A stretch of 64,000 nucleotides of DNA from Cohnella terricola (GTDB lineage Bacteria > Bacillota > Bacilli > Paenibacillales > Paenibacillaceae). Below the pieces are notes generated by a model. The model did no database searches. It was not told the origin of the DNA and was given only the letters and a program-made list of their open reading frames with translations. Below are positions 12,006 through 21,180 of the stretch, in pieces. Location: positions 62,001-126,000 of the forward strand of contig NZ_VNJJ01000013.1 in the NCBI RefSeq assembly GCF_007786475.1. The letters are read 5' to 3'. Within the stretch, counting starts at the first letter, position 1; each line of letters starts with the position of its first letter. The position numbers were made by a program, and so were the translations under genes.

Positions 12006-12314
12006 TTACCCCCTCAACTCGTCGAATTCGTCCACGTTCACCGTCACCCGGCTGCGGTAGAAGACGATCAGGACCGCAATGCCGACCGCGGCTTCCGCGG
12101 CCGCTATCGAGATGGTGAACAAGGAGAAGATCTGTCCCGTCAACGACGGGTGGACTCCGTATTTCGAGAAGGCGATCAAGTTGAGGTTAGCCGCGTTGAG
12201 CATCAATTCGATCGACAGCAGCACGATAATCGCGTTGCGTTTGGTCAGCACTCCGTATAACCCGATACAGAACAGAACCGCCGCAAGCGTAAGAAAAGAG
12301 GACAGCATGCTCAT
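12006..12314 (-). CDS. nuoK: NADH-quinone oxidoreductase subunit K
   Basis: Small (102 residues) three-helix membrane subunit of complex I. Conserved glutamates of the proton path are seen in [13 protein letters not shown] (helix 2) and AAAEAAVG (helix 3). It starts with ATGA overlapping the nuoJ stop by four bases. Confidence 0.95.
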   Translation of the reverse strand: MSMLSSFLTLAAVLFCIGLYGVLTKRNAIIVLLSIELMLNAANLNLIAFSKYGVHPSLTGQIFSLFTISIAAAEAAVGIAVLIVFYRSRVTVNVDEFDELRG

Positions 12315-12835
12315 TCGGCCCCCTCCTCTCTTTTCGCCAAGGCGATCGCTCCGATGAACGCGACCGTCAGCAGAACCGAGATCAACTCGAACGGAATCGC
12401 GTATTTCGTAAATAAGTGCATCCCGATCAACCGCGTATTTTCGTCTGCGATAAACACGTCTTGGGGCGAAAAGTTCGCGTTGCGGATACTATAGAAGAGT
12501 ATGCCGAAAAGACAGATGCACCCGATCGCAGCCAGCGCCTCTAGAAGAGGCCGGGAAGGTTCCTGCCCTTCGCTGTCGTGTTTGGTCATCATAATGCCGA
12601 AGATCATCAGTATCGTGATCGCTCCGACGTACAAGAGCACTTGCACGAAGGCGAGGAATTCGGCCTCCAGAAGCACGTACAATCCGGCGATTGCGACGAA
12701 GGTGAACGCGATCGAGAGCGCCGTGTGCACGACTTTCGTGAAGTTGATCGCCATGACGGCGCCGATGATCGCACAAACCGACAGAATGAAAAACGCAACG
12801 AATTCGCCCGTGAAATCAATGTTAAAGTTAAGCAC
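12311..12835 (-). CDS. nuoJ: NADH-quinone oxidoreductase subunit J
   Basis: Membrane subunit of complex I with 174 residues and five predicted helices. The glycine-rich [15 protein letters not shown] in helix 3 is typical of the family. The best start is a GTG at 12835, only four bases after nuoI. The nearest purine-rich site (AAAGGGGG) is rather far upstream, so translation may rely on coupling to nuoI. Confidence 0.93.
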   Translation of the reverse strand: MLNFNIDFTGEFVAFFILSVCAIIGAVMAINFTKVVHTALSIAFTFVAIAGLYVLLEAEFLAFVQVLLYVGAITILMIFGIMMTKHDSEGQEPSRPLLEALAAIGCICLFGILFYSIRNANFSPQDVFIADENTRLIGMHLFTKYAIPFELISVLLTVAFIGAIALAKREEGAE

Positions 12836-12838
12836 CGC

Positions 12839-13285
12839 TTATTTGGCGCCCCCTTTCGGAGAGCCGATATTGTTGTTGTCCTCGCGGATATTCGAGTTGT
12901 TCTCGAACAGCCATTGTTTGTCCTTGTACAGATCGTCGCGGCTGTAGGCGGCAAGCTCGAAATTGTTCGTCATCACGATCGCTTCCGTCGGACACACTTC
13001 CGTGCACAGGTCGCAGAGGATGCAGATCTCGAAGTTCACGTCGAACGTATCGATGACCTTGCCCTTTTTTTCCGGATCCGGATTCGCTTTGCCCGTGAGC
13101 GTAATGCAGTCCGTTGGACAGATGCGCGCACATTGGTTGCAGACGATGCATTTCTCCGGATCGAAATATTGAATTCCACGAAACCGTTCCGGCATCTGGA
13201 TGGGAACGTCGGGGTAAGCGTACGTCACCTTCTTCGTACCCATCGTTTTCAGTGTTACGCCGAGCCCTTTGAGCATTCCTTTCAT
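12839..13285 (-). CDS. nuoI: NADH-quinone oxidoreductase subunit I (2x[4Fe-4S])
   Basis: Peripheral-arm ferredoxin-like subunit carrying clusters N6a and N6b. The 148-residue protein has two complete cysteine motifs, CIVCNQCARICP and CILCDLCTEVCP, about 45 residues apart. It passes electrons to cluster N2 in NuoB. As there is no NuoEFG module in this operon, NuoI is a plausible docking site for the unknown electron donor (inference). Confidence 0.96.
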   Translation of the reverse strand: MKGMLKGLGVTLKTMGTKKVTYAYPDVPIQMPERFRGIQYFDPEKCIVCNQCARICPTDCITLTGKANPDPEKKGKVIDTFDVNFEICILCDLCTEVCPTEAIVMTNNFELAAYSRDDLYKDKQWLFENNSNIREDNNNIGSPKGGAK

Positions 13286-13301
13286 GTCGTCAGCCTCCTC
13301 C

Positions 13302-14309
13302 CTATCCCAGCCATTCGATACCGATAGCCGTTAGGAAAATATTGAGTATCGCGAGCGGCAGCAGCACTTTCCACGCCATCCCCATCAGCTGGTCGACGCG
13401 AAGCCGCGGGAAAGTGGCCCGAATCCAGAACAGGGAAAAGACGATAACGGCGAACTTCAGGAAAAACCAGATCAGCCCCGGCACGAAATCCAACTGCGGT
13501 ATCGGCGGATTCCATCCGCCAAGGAACAGGATCGTGGTCAAGGACGCTATCGCGTATACGTAGATATACTCCGTCAGCATGAAGAACGCGAAGCGGAAAC
13601 CGCTATACTCGACGTGATAACCGGCCACAAGCTCGGACTCGGCCTCCGGCAAGTCGAATGGAGTACGATTCAACTCGGATACGGCGGCGATCACGAAAAT
13701 CCCGAACCCGAGAATCTGGGGGATAAAGTTCCAGTGCCAGAAGTAACCGCTCTGGGCAAGCACGATTTCCCTCAGGTTCAAGCTTCCGCTCATCATCACG
13801 ACGCCGACGACGGACATTACAAGTGGTACTTCGTAGCTGATCATCTGCGCCGCCGAGCGCATTCCGCCCAATAAGGAGTACTTGTTGTTCGAAGCCCAGC
13901 CGGCGACGACAATCGCGATTGTCGTAATCCCGGACAGCGCGATGTAGTAGAGAAATCCAACGTTCAAATCCGCAAATTGCAGATTCATCGTATACGGAAT
14001 GAAAGCAAGTACCGCAAAGGAAGGAATGAATGCCAGCGCCGGAGCCAGAATGAACAAGCCCCTGTCGGCCTTTCTCGGAATCGTGTCTTCCTTCAGCAGC
14101 AGCTTGGCGACGTCCGCCACCGTCTGCAGCAGGCCGAGCGGCCCCGTGCGGTTCGGACCTTTGCGATACTGCATCCAGCCGATGAATTTGCGTTCGAAAT
14201 AAATGGCATAAGTAACGAAAATTATGACTACCGCAAGGATGGCAATCGCGCCCGCGACGAAAATTCCGGCATTGCCCCAGCTTAAAGGCTGATCCCAGAA
14301 GCGCTGCAT
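13302..14309 (-). CDS. nuoH: NADH-quinone oxidoreductase subunit H
   Basis: Membrane subunit that with NuoB and NuoD forms the quinone-binding chamber. It has 335 residues and about eight helices. The conserved cytoplasmic loop ERKFIGWMQYRKGPNR is followed by GLLQTVADVAKLLLKED. Its ATG shares one base with the nuoD stop. Confidence 0.96.
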   Translation of the reverse strand: MQRFWDQPLSWGNAGIFVAGAIAILAVVIIFVTYAIYFERKFIGWMQYRKGPNRTGPLGLLQTVADVAKLLLKEDTIPRKADRGLFILAPALAFIPSFAVLAFIPYTMNLQFADLNVGFLYYIALSGITTIAIVVAGWASNNKYSLLGGMRSAAQMISYEVPLVMSVVGVVMMSGSLNLREIVLAQSGYFWHWNFIPQILGFGIFVIAAVSELNRTPFDLPEAESELVAGYHVEYSGFRFAFFMLTEYIYVYAIASLTTILFLGGWNPPIPQLDFVPGLIWFFLKFAVIVFSLFWIRATFPRLRVDQLMGMAWKVLLPLAILNIFLTAIGIEWLG

Positions 14310-15409
14310 CAGCAGTCAACCTCCCCGAGCACGATATCGATGCCGCCGAGAATCGTAACCAAGTTCGTCATGCTCTCGCCGACGAGCAGCTTCGGCAGAA
14401 TTTGCAGGTTCACGAAAGACGGTCTGCGGAACTTCAGCCGGTAAGGCTCGGCCTTTCCTTTGGAGACGATATGGCATCCGATCTCGCCCCGCGGCGACTC
14501 GATCCGCACGTAAATCTCTCCGGCCGGCGGGCGAATGACGCGTGGCACTTTGCCCATCGTCTCCCCGTCTCCCGGGAATTGCTCCAACGCTTGGTCGAGA
14601 ATGCGCAGGCTTTGTTCGATCTCCGCCATCCGAAGCTGGTAACGATCGAAGCAATCTCCGTTTTTCCCAACAGGCACATCGAACTGGAACCGGTCATACA
14701 AGCTGTAAGGCTCCGCCTTGCGCAGATCCCAATCCACGCCGGTGCAGCGCAGATTCGCGCCGGACAGGCCGTAGTTGATCGCCGTCTCCGCGTCGTATTT
14801 GCCCACACCTTTGATCCGGGACAGGAAGATTTCGTTGCCGCTGACCAGGTTATGGTATTCGTCCAGACGGTTGTACATGTCTTTGACGAACGTCTTAACG
14901 CGGTCGATCCAGCCTTCCGGAGCGTCCCATTTCACGCCGCCCACCCGCATGTAGTTGTAGGTGAGCCTTGCTCCGCACAACTCGTTGAACAGGCCGAGCA
15001 CGCGTTCCCGATCGCTGAAAGCGTACAGGAACGGGCTGAGCGCACCGATGTCGAGCAAATACGTTCCCCACCATACGAGATGGCTGGCGACTCTTTGCAG
15101 TTCCATGACGATAAGGCGCAGGAATTCCGCGCGTTCCGGAATCTCCAGCCCCATCATTTTCTCTACCGCATGGCAGAGCACGTAGTTGTTCGTCATGGCG
15201 GACACGTAATCCATTCGGTCAGTATAAGGGACGATCTGCGTAAAATTCAAATTCTCCGCAAGCTTCTCTGTGCCGCGGTGCAAGTACCCCATCACGGGAG
15301 TCGCTTCGGTAATGACTTCTCCGTCCAATTTGACGATAATCCGAAACACGCCGTGCGTGCTTGGATGTTGTGGACCTACGTTGAGCAGCAGTTCTTCTGT
15401 ACGAATCAC
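14309..15409 (-). CDS. nuoD: NADH-quinone oxidoreductase subunit D (49 kDa)
   Basis: Peripheral-arm subunit lining the quinone pocket and related to the large subunit of NiFe hydrogenases. It has 366 residues. Near the N-terminus GPQHPSTHGVFR carries the quinone-site His, and MGYLHRGTEKLAE is conserved. The hydrogenase metal cysteines are absent, as expected. NuoC and NuoD are separate genes here, not fused as in Escherichia coli. Confidence 0.96.
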   Translation of the reverse strand: MIRTEELLLNVGPQHPSTHGVFRIIVKLDGEVITEATPVMGYLHRGTEKLAENLNFTQIVPYTDRMDYVSAMTNNYVLCHAVEKMMGLEIPERAEFLRLIVMELQRVASHLVWWGTYLLDIGALSPFLYAFSDRERVLGLFNELCGARLTYNYMRVGGVKWDAPEGWIDRVKTFVKDMYNRLDEYHNLVSGNEIFLSRIKGVGKYDAETAINYGLSGANLRCTGVDWDLRKAEPYSLYDRFQFDVPVGKNGDCFDRYQLRMAEIEQSLRILDQALEQFPGDGETMGKVPRVIRPPAGEIYVRIESPRGEIGCHIVSKGKAEPYRLKFRRPSFVNLQILPKLLVGESMTNLVTILGGIDIVLGEVDC

Positions 15410-15415
15410 GCGTGC

Positions 15416-16222
15416 TTACACCTCCGGGTCAAGCGGAACGTAGTCTTTGCGAAGCGGATGGCCGACCCAATCGTCAGACATCATGATGCGTCTAAGATCC
15501 GGATGGCCCGGAAAATCGACGCCCAGCAGATCGTAGATTTCTCTCTCGTTCCAATTGGCCGTCTCCCAGATCGGAGTGACCGAATCGACCGACGGCCGTT
15601 CGCGGTCCGTCTTTACTTTCACGCAATAACAATCGCGCGTGGCCATATTGAGAGGATAGTAGACGACTTCCATGTACGTCTCATAATCTACGCCGGATAC
15701 GTTGCGTAAATAACTGCAACTTAGATCGTCATGGTTGCGGAACAATTGCGCGGCCCGCCGCCAATGCTCGTTCTTGACGACCAGCGTCGGCAAATGATCG
15801 TTGGCTTCGTTAATATAAGCTTCCTCTACCGAATCTTCCGCGATCAGTTCGCGCAATAACGCAACGACTCGATCGAGGCGCGGCTGATTCGGCGAAGGCG
15901 GCTTGGGAGGCTGCTCTTCCCCGCCTCCCGCCGCCGCGGCTCCATCGCCTTCGGCGCCGACGGGAGCTGGGCTCGCCGTCCCGGCTTTGGCCGCCTCGGC
16001 CGCGGCTTGGGCAGCGGCGGCTTTCGCCGCTTCACGGGCTTCTAGCGCGGCTTTGCGCCGCGCCGCTTTCTCCTCGTCCGTCTCCTTCCGACGGACGGGA
16101 GGAGGCGCCTCGCCTTCGGCGGCAGGCGCGGATGGCGTCTCCGAAGCTGGTTCGGGAGAGGATTCAACCGGTTCGCTCGGAGGTTGCTCATGACCCGGTT
16201 CTTGCTTGTTCTCCTCGCTCAT
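15416..16222 (-). CDS. nuoC: NADH-quinone oxidoreductase subunit C with long Ala/Pro/Glu-rich N-terminus
   Basis: Peripheral-arm scaffold subunit (30 kDa family). The conserved domain occupies about residues 112-268 and includes [24 protein letters not shown] and KDYVPLD near the end. The first 110 residues are a low-complexity extension. A Pro/Glu/Ser part is followed by a charged [16 protein letters not shown] helix and then an Ala-rich stretch; it is probably disordered or partly coiled. The ATG overlaps the nuoB stop by four bases, and the extension stays in frame, so it appears to be translated. Confidence 0.93.
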   Translation of the reverse strand: MSEENKQEPGHEQPPSEPVESSPEPASETPSAPAAEGEAPPPVRRKETDEEKAARRKAALEAREAAKAAAAQAAAEAAKAGTASPAPVGAEGDGAAAAGGGEEQPPKPPSPNQPRLDRVVALLRELIAEDSVEEAYINEANDHLPTLVVKNEHWRRAAQLFRNHDDLSCSYLRNVSGVDYETYMEVVYYPLNMATRDCYCVKVKTDRERPSVDSVTPIWETANWNEREIYDLLGVDFPGHPDLRRIMMSDDWVGHPLRKDYVPLDPEV

Positions 16223-16737
16223 CGGTTCGTCACCTGCTTCCCGGTCTTCGCTTCGTAGCGAATCTTCTCCTGCAGCTTGTTAATGCCGTAGATCAAAGCG
16301 GCAGGGTTGGGAGGGCATCCCGGAATATACACGTCGACGGGCACGAGCTGATCGACGCCTTTAACAACGGAATAGGATTTAACGTAAGGGCCTCCCGCCG
16401 TCGCGCAGGACCCCATCGCAATGACCCATTTGGGCTCCGGCATCTGGTCGTACAGGCGCTTGAGCAGCGGTCCCATCTTCTTGGTTACCGTTCCCGAGAC
16501 GATCATGACGTCTGCTTGACGCGGCGAAGTCCGGAACATGACCCCGAAACGGTCCAGATCGTAGTGCGCGCCCCCCGCGGCCATCATCTCGATCGCGCAG
16601 CATGCCAAGCCGAAGGTCAGCGGCCACAGCGAATTGCTGCGGGCCCACCCCTTCAATTGTTCGATGGTGCCGAAGAAAACGTTGCGCTCTACTTCCTTCC
16701 GGTCTTCCGGAGATACGTTCGCTAAATCGAGTTCCAC
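16219..16737 (-). CDS. nuoB: NADH-quinone oxidoreductase subunit B (cluster N2)
   Basis: Binds the terminal [4Fe-4S] cluster N2 that reduces quinone. Ligand cysteines are visible as the tandem pair in [10 protein letters not shown], then GSCATAGG and IPGCPPNP. I prefer the GTG at 16737, reading (M)[11 protein letters not shown]. It has AAAGAAGG seven bases upstream, inside the end of nuoA. An ATG at 16758 gives seven more residues but has no good ribosome site. Either choice overlaps nuoA. Confidence 0.94.
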   Translation of the reverse strand: MELDLANVSPEDRKEVERNVFFGTIEQLKGWARSNSLWPLTFGLACCAIEMMAAGGAHYDLDRFGVMFRTSPRQADVMIVSGTVTKKMGPLLKRLYDQMPEPKWVIAMGSCATAGGPYVKSYSVVKGVDQLVPVDVYIPGCPPNPAALIYGINKLQEKIRYEAKTGKQVTNR

Positions 16738-17093
16738 TTGAACACCTTCTTTCTCCATGCATACACGAGTCCGACAAGAAGCAATCCCGCGAAAATCACC
16801 ATCTCGACCAGCGCAAATAGACCGAGTTGCTTATACGCCACGGCCCAAGGGTACAGAAATACGGTTTCTACATCAAATACGACAAACATAAGTGCATACA
16901 AATAATACCGAACGTTAAAGCGGATCTGGCTGTCTCCTACGGGTTCGTTACCGCTCTCGTACGTGGTCATCTTCTCTTCTGTCGGCTTCTTGGGCCGCAG
17001 CACGGATCCGAGCCACAATACGAATATCGGAAAAACGATACCGATCACGAGGAAGACGGTAACAATGACGTAAGAATTCACATATTTATCCAT
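16722..17093 (-). CDS. nuoA: NADH-quinone oxidoreductase subunit A
   Basis: First gene of the operon. This three-helix membrane subunit has about 123 residues from the ATG at 17093, which follows GGAGG by seven bases. The conserved loop [20 protein letters not shown] and the helix [16 protein letters not shown] are diagnostic. A longer in-frame reading to 17186 passes through the promoter region and is rejected. The operon reads nuoABCDHIJKLMN with no nuoE, F or G. Confidence 0.95.
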   Translation of the reverse strand: MDKYVNSYVIVTVFLVIGIVFPIFVLWLGSVLRPKKPTEEKMTTYESGNEPVGDSQIRFNVRYYLYALMFVVFDVETVFLYPWAVAYKQLGLFALVEMVIFAGLLLVGLVYAWRKKVFKWNSI

Positions 17094-17129
17094 TGCAACG
17101 CCTCCGCAAACAGGTAAATTTCCCCCACA

Positions 17130-17138
17130 ATTATAACA
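17130..17138 (-). promoter_or_regulatory. Extended -10 promoter of the nuo operon
   Basis: TGTTATAAT on the minus strand (17138-17130) gives a consensus TATAAT with an upstream TGn. It lies 36 bases before the nuoA start. No clear -35 is seen at 16-18 bases, as is common for extended -10 promoters. Confidence 0.55.
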
Positions 17139-17192
17139 AATGCTCCCAATCAAGTCCACGAAAAAAGCGTTTTCATTGGAAGGCACAACAAA

Positions 17193-17224
17193 GAGCCGTC
17201 GCTCCGCTAACGAGTCGACAGCTC
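17193..17224 (-). terminator. Weak terminator after dps
   Basis: Minus-strand arms GAGCTGTCG (17224-17216) and CGACGGCTC (17201-17193), eight of nine paired around a 14-base loop, then TTTGTTG. It lies between the dps stop and the nuo promoter. The short T run makes it weak. Confidence 0.45.
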
Positions 17225-17254
17225 ATTTACTCCGCATTTTACATAACGTACAGC

Positions 17255-17689
17255 TTAACTTAACGTTGACTTTAACATCCACACTTGCTTCTGCAGTTCC
17301 TCGATCTGGCCAGTCAATATATCCGCCGTCGCCGTATCCTTCCCGTCCTCCGCCGCCTCCGACGCAGCTTGGAGCCCTTCGATCAATTCCCGCAGATCAG
17401 CTATGGTCGCGGAAAGCATGTCATTCTCCGACTTTGCCTTGTCCGCCTCTTTGATCGTAGCATGCGCCAGAAACTCCTTCATCGTCGATACCGGATTGCC
17501 CTCTATCGCGAGAATTCGCTCGGCAAGCTCGTCCAGTTTCAGCGCGGCTAACTCGTACAGTTCTTCGAATTTCGCATGCAGCACGGGGAAATGAGGCCCC
17601 TTCACATACCAATGATAATGATGCAGTTTAATGTATAACACCGACCAGTTGGACAATTGTACATTAAGCGAATCCGTCAATTTACTCAT
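17255..17689 (-). CDS. dps: Dps-family ferritin-like protein
   Basis: DNA-binding protein from starved cells / mini-ferritin, 144 residues. It forms dodecamers that oxidise and store iron using hydrogen peroxide. The inter-subunit ferroxidase site is visible as HWYVKGPHFPVLHAKFEELY followed by LDELAERIL. GGAGGG precedes the ATG by eight bases. It is monocistronic between the nuo operon and the divergent tlpA-like gene. No PerR-type box was obvious. Confidence 0.93.
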   Translation of the reverse strand: MSKLTDSLNVQLSNWSVLYIKLHHYHWYVKGPHFPVLHAKFEELYELAALKLDELAERILAIEGNPVSTMKEFLAHATIKEADKAKSENDMLSATIADLRELIEGLQAASEAAEDGKDTATADILTGQIEELQKQVWMLKSTLS

Positions 17690-17848
17690 GGAAATCCCTC
17701 CAGCGTTAATTTAACTCTTCCATTTTAATGTACCCTCGTACGGCGAAAAGAATCAGAACTGATTTAATACGACGATAACCTTAAAGAGTTAATCTGGACA
17801 AGTAAATCGGCTTCGCCGGCTGATTGATTGAAAAAGGGGATCGGATGA

Positions 17849-18361
17849 ATGAAAAAAATAGGTCAATGGGCGGTGATCGTGGCCGCAATTATAATAGCTG
17901 TCTTCTGGGCGATGAAGTCGCCAGATCGGCCGACAGAGGCTAGAATGGGAGAGCAAGCCCCGATGATTAGTCTGCCCTCGCTTGATGGGCATTCGTATGC
18001 GTTACGGCCGGAGCCGGGAAAAGCTTTAATCGTCAACTTCTGGGCTTCCTGGTGCGAACCGTGTCGGCGTGAAGCCCCTGAACTCCAGGAATTCCATGAC
18101 CGCCATCAGGATGAGGCTAACGTTCTCGCGGTGAATTTAACGTCAAAGGATCAAATCGACTTAGCGTTCGCGTTCGCCCAACAAAACAACCTCCTCATTC
18201 CCGTCCTGTTGGATGAGAAATCGGAGGCTGCCAATGCTTATCACATCGCTTCGTTGCCGACCACTTATGTGATCGCTCCGGATGGAAAGATATCCGCGAG
18301 AAAAATCGGCCAGGTCGACCGGGAAACGCTGGAGACGTTCATTCAGGACGCGTTCAAATAA
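17849..18361 (+). CDS. Membrane-anchored TlpA/ResA-like thiol-disulfide oxidoreductase
   Basis: Thioredoxin-fold protein of 170 residues with an N-terminal membrane anchor (about 7-22) and an extracytoplasmic domain. The active site is WCEPC, and the cis-proline loop is SLPTTYVI. Family members reduce apocytochrome c or spore-coat thiols (ResA, StoA); which role applies here is unknown. It is one of few plus-strand genes in this half. Its last 19 bases overlap the 3' end of the convergent ABC permease gene. Confidence 0.88.
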   Translation: MKKIGQWAVIVAAIIIAVFWAMKSPDRPTEARMGEQAPMISLPSLDGHSYALRPEPGKALIVNFWASWCEPCRREAPELQEFHDRHQDEANVLAVNLTSKDQIDLAFAFAQQNNLLIPVLLDEKSEAANAYHIASLPTTYVIAPDGKISARKIGQVDRETLETFIQDAFK

Positions 18362-19578
18362 CGCGCCGATTCCGTTCGATAGGCTCCAAGCGCCGGGAAT
18401 AATCCGGCTGCCGTTCCGACCAGTCCCACCATGCCGATAAAGATTAGCCATTCCCGGTCAAAACCGACCGGAACCGCGATAGATACCTGCTGGCTCATGT
18501 AACCTGCCAACACTCCGGCCAAGGCGTAACCTCCCGCTACCCCGATCGCACAGCCCAATATCATGATCAGCACGGATTCCAGCAGCACGATGGCCATGAC
18601 GGCTCTGCGGCCCGCCCCTATCGCCCTTAGGATCGCGACCGTACGTCTTCGTTCAATGGACGATCCGTACAACGAGAGTGCCACGGTGAATCCTGCCATT
18701 CCTAGCACGACATAGCCGATATCGCGCAGCACCGCTTCTCCGCTGCCCATCATATCGAAGATTTTGGCGATCGTCTGACCGGGAAAGACGGCTTGAGCAT
18801 CCTTGCCCTGATTGATCTCTTGGTACAATTTCATCAGGTCGATGTAACTGTTCGGCTTGACCATGGCGGCGGTAACTCCCCGAATTCCCTCATCTTCTTC
18901 CTCATGCCCGATCCCACCCGCTTCCGCTTCGTCATGATGCTCATGACTGACCCAATAGCTATCCATAGAAACAAAGATGCCTTTGTCCGAAGGTGCGGAT
19001 ACGCTTCGCAGAATGCCTACTACGGTATAAGAATGGTCCAGATGCTCCTCAGGTTCGGCTGCCGCGACAACGCCATGAGCGGATGCGAACCGGTCGCCGA
19101 TCTTCAATCCCGTTTCTTGTGCAACATCGGCCCCAAGCACCGCCTCGAACGCCTGCCCGAACAGCTTTCCCTCCGATAGCCGAAAATAGGGCGGATCCGC
19201 CGGCCTACCCCGCAGCTCGAAGAACGAAGGGTCCGTACCGACAATGCGGAAGCCTTTATAGTTATCGCCCAAGGCGAACGGAACCGCCTGTGCGACTCGC
19301 GGGTCCTCGCTCAACCGGTCGTAATAGGCCTGTTCCAGATTCCCAAGCGGACTGTCCATCAGAAAAATCGTATTGAATACAAGCTGGTTCGCGCTGCCCT
19401 TGGACCCGACGATCATGCCGAACGGTTCGCTGGCGCGGACGATCCCCTGCTTGATTCCGCTCGATAGAATGAGGATGGCAAGAGTCACCGCCAAGCCAAC
19501 GGCGACGACTCCGATTGTGATCAACGTCTGAATTCGCCGGTTAAGCAGATTTCTCCAAGCCATATATCCCAGGGACAT
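18343..19578 (-). CDS. FtsX/MacB-type ABC transporter permease with His/Glu-rich loop
   Basis: About 411 residues from the ATG at 19578, preceded by GGGGGAGA. The architecture is one N-terminal helix (about 20-42), a large extracytoplasmic domain, and three C-terminal helices in the FtsX fold. The extracellular domain carries a His/acidic stretch, SHEHHDEAEAGGIGHEEEDE, suggestive of metal binding. It starts one base after the ATPase gene ends. Together with the upstream lipoprotein it forms a three-gene operon. Its layout recalls zinc-responsive ATPase/permease/DUF3299 operons of proteobacteria (inference). Confidence 0.85.
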   Translation of the reverse strand: MSLGYMAWRNLLNRRIQTLITIGVVAVGLAVTLAILILSSGIKQGIVRASEPFGMIVGSKGSANQLVFNTIFLMDSPLGNLEQAYYDRLSEDPRVAQAVPFALGDNYKGFRIVGTDPSFFELRGRPADPPYFRLSEGKLFGQAFEAVLGADVAQETGLKIGDRFASAHGVVAAAEPEEHLDHSYTVVGILRSVSAPSDKGIFVSMDSYWVSHEHHDEAEAGGIGHEEEDEGIRGVTAAMVKPNSYIDLMKLYQEINQGKDAQAVFPGQTIAKIFDMMGSGEAVLRDIGYVVLGMAGFTVALSLYGSSIERRRTVAILRAIGAGRRAVMAIVLLESVLIMILGCAIGVAGGYALAGVLAGYMSQQVSIAVPVGFDREWLIFIGMVGLVGTAAGLFPALGAYRTESARYLNAS

Positions 19579-19579
19579 C

Positions 19580-20257
19580 TTAGTCTCCCCCTTCGGACAA
19601 TTCGCGCATCTGAACTTGACGTTCCATCCGCCCGGCCAGCTCCAGATCGTGCGTACATAATAGCAATGCCGCCCCTGCCTCCTCGCAGGCATTGGTCAGC
19701 AATTCGAACACACGCATGGCGTTGGCGAGGTCTAGACTGGCCGTTGGCTCGTCCGCCAGCACGAGCGAAGGCCTGTTCGCAAGCGCACGAGCAATCGAGA
19801 CACGCTGCTGTTCTCCTTGACTCAACTGACTGGGGCGATGGTGCAATCGATTTCCGAGTCCGACCTTGTTAAGCAATTCAATCGCTCGCCCTTTTCGATC
19901 CGACCGGGACAGATTGGAGCCGAACCGCATGGCGACAAGCACGTTCTCTAGCGCAGTAAACCCGGGCAGCAGGTTAAAACTCTGGAACACATAGCCGATA
20001 TGAGCAGCCCTAAACCGGTCCAGCTCGGCTTCGCCTGTATCTTCCAGCGTCTTGCCCAGCAGCCGAATCGTTCCTTCCGTCGAACGAAGAATCCCGGCAA
20101 TCAGATGAAGCAAGGTGCTTTTTCCCGACCCGCTCGGACCGGTCAACGCCGTCCGCTCTCCGGCTGCCATCGCGAAACGGCGGATCGACAGCACGCGCAA
20201 CGGTTCCCCGCCTTGCTGCGAATAGGATTTAACAAGCCGATCGATTTCCAGCATCAT
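19580..20257 (-). CDS. ABC transporter ATP-binding protein (LolD/MacB type)
   Basis: Nucleotide-binding subunit partnering the FtsX-type permease, 225 residues. Walker A is GPSGSGKST, the Q-loop lies in YVFQSFNLLPGF, the signature is LSQGEQQRV, Walker B is LVLADEPTASLD, and the H-loop is CTHD. The ATG at 20257 follows GAGGTG by five bases and overlaps the lipoprotein stop by four. A longer open frame to 20425 is a shadow of the lipoprotein gene. Confidence 0.93.
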   Translation of the reverse strand: MMLEIDRLVKSYSQQGGEPLRVLSIRRFAMAAGERTALTGPSGSGKSTLLHLIAGILRSTEGTIRLLGKTLEDTGEAELDRFRAAHIGYVFQSFNLLPGFTALENVLVAMRFGSNLSRSDRKGRAIELLNKVGLGNRLHHRPSQLSQGEQQRVSIARALANRPSLVLADEPTASLDLANAMRVFELLTNACEEAGAALLLCTHDLELAGRMERQVQMRELSEGGD

Positions 20258-21147
20258 GGGAGCACCTCGGCTTTGACCGCATTGATCCGGACCAGGCTCA
20301 CGAAGCCGGTCTCCTCGTCCGTCTGGGAGCCAACGCTGAGCGTGCCTGTTACTTTCACTTGATGCTCGGTCGGCTTGATTTCCTTGCTTTCCGGCATGAA
20401 TACGACGACGATATCCGTCGGCCAATCCGCGTCGGTCGAGCAGAATGGACAGATCGTAAGCGCCACCTTCGTCAATACGAAGAAATGGACGGTCGCGCTG
20501 AGCGGCGGCGCCATAAAGCCGGTCATCTCCACCTTCTGCCCATTCAACCGATTGACTTTGTCCGAGAGCTTGATGCCCCTTGCCGTAATATCCGCGTACA
20601 GTTCCGAAAATTTCAACGTCTCCGGGTCCCCGTTCTTGGCGGGCGAAGGAAGCGGAGAATCCGATGCGGATGCGGATTCGACCGGTTCGGTTGATGGAGT
20701 CGCTGCAGCGGGTTTCCCGTCTGTACCTTCGTCTAAAGGCTTCTCCGCCTTTGGTTGCGGACTCTTCGGAGTTCCCGTGTTCTGCGTGCTAGCCGGCGCT
20801 TGTTTCGGCTCACCTGTAGGCGCTTGATGTGAGGGCTTCTCGGTTGCTGGCGGGGTTATTGTGTTGTCGGCAGGCGTGTCCGTTGCCGATGGTGCATTCG
20901 TTGCCGATGGTTCGCTCGTTGCCGATGGTTCGCTCGTTGCCGATTGCCCCCCTGCCGATGCATTAAGCCCTTTCGCCTCCGGCGTAGCCGCGGCTTCGCC
21001 CAAGCTGTCTCCTATCGCTCCCGAAGCAGACAACGGGGCCGTCTCTTCCCGTTGAGGAAGAGACGGCCCGCCGCAGCCGGCAGCGAGAAGGACGCTTGCG
21101 CCGAACAAGATGGTCCTAGCGGAATTCCGCAAGGCACTTGGTTTCAT
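20254..21147 (-). CDS. Lipoprotein with Ser/Thr/Pro-rich linker and CPFC-containing C-terminal domain
   Basis: 297 residues from the ATG at 21147, which follows AGGAGG by eight bases. A signal peptide ends in lipobox LAAGC. A long linker contains near-tandem SEPSAT/NAPSAT repeats and is likely disordered. The folded C-terminal domain (about 175-297) has GFMAPPL, a CPFC cysteine pair and WPTDIVVVFMP. This outline resembles the DUF3299 type but I cannot confirm it. It is the first gene of the ABC operon and may be the surface substrate-binding or adaptor component. Confidence 0.75.
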   Translation of the reverse strand: MKPSALRNSARTILFGASVLLAAGCGGPSLPQREETAPLSASGAIGDSLGEAAATPEAKGLNASAGGQSATSEPSATSEPSATNAPSATDTPADNTITPPATEKPSHQAPTGEPKQAPASTQNTGTPKSPQPKAEKPLDEGTDGKPAAATPSTEPVESASASDSPLPSPAKNGDPETLKFSELYADITARGIKLSDKVNRLNGQKVEMTGFMAPPLSATVHFFVLTKVALTICPFCSTDADWPTDIVVVFMPESKEIKPTEHQVKVTGTLSVGSQTDEETGFVSLVRINAVKAEVLP

Positions 21148-21180
21148 GCACAACGCCTCCTGGCCTATTCAATGTTCCGA

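Noticed and set aside
14402..15709. 435-residue plus-strand frame opposite nuoD/nuoC
   Set aside because: It is antisense to clearly conserved genes, and its composition reflects the third-position GC of the real frame. The same applies to long frames at 5298-6512, 37488-38864 and 58204-59316.
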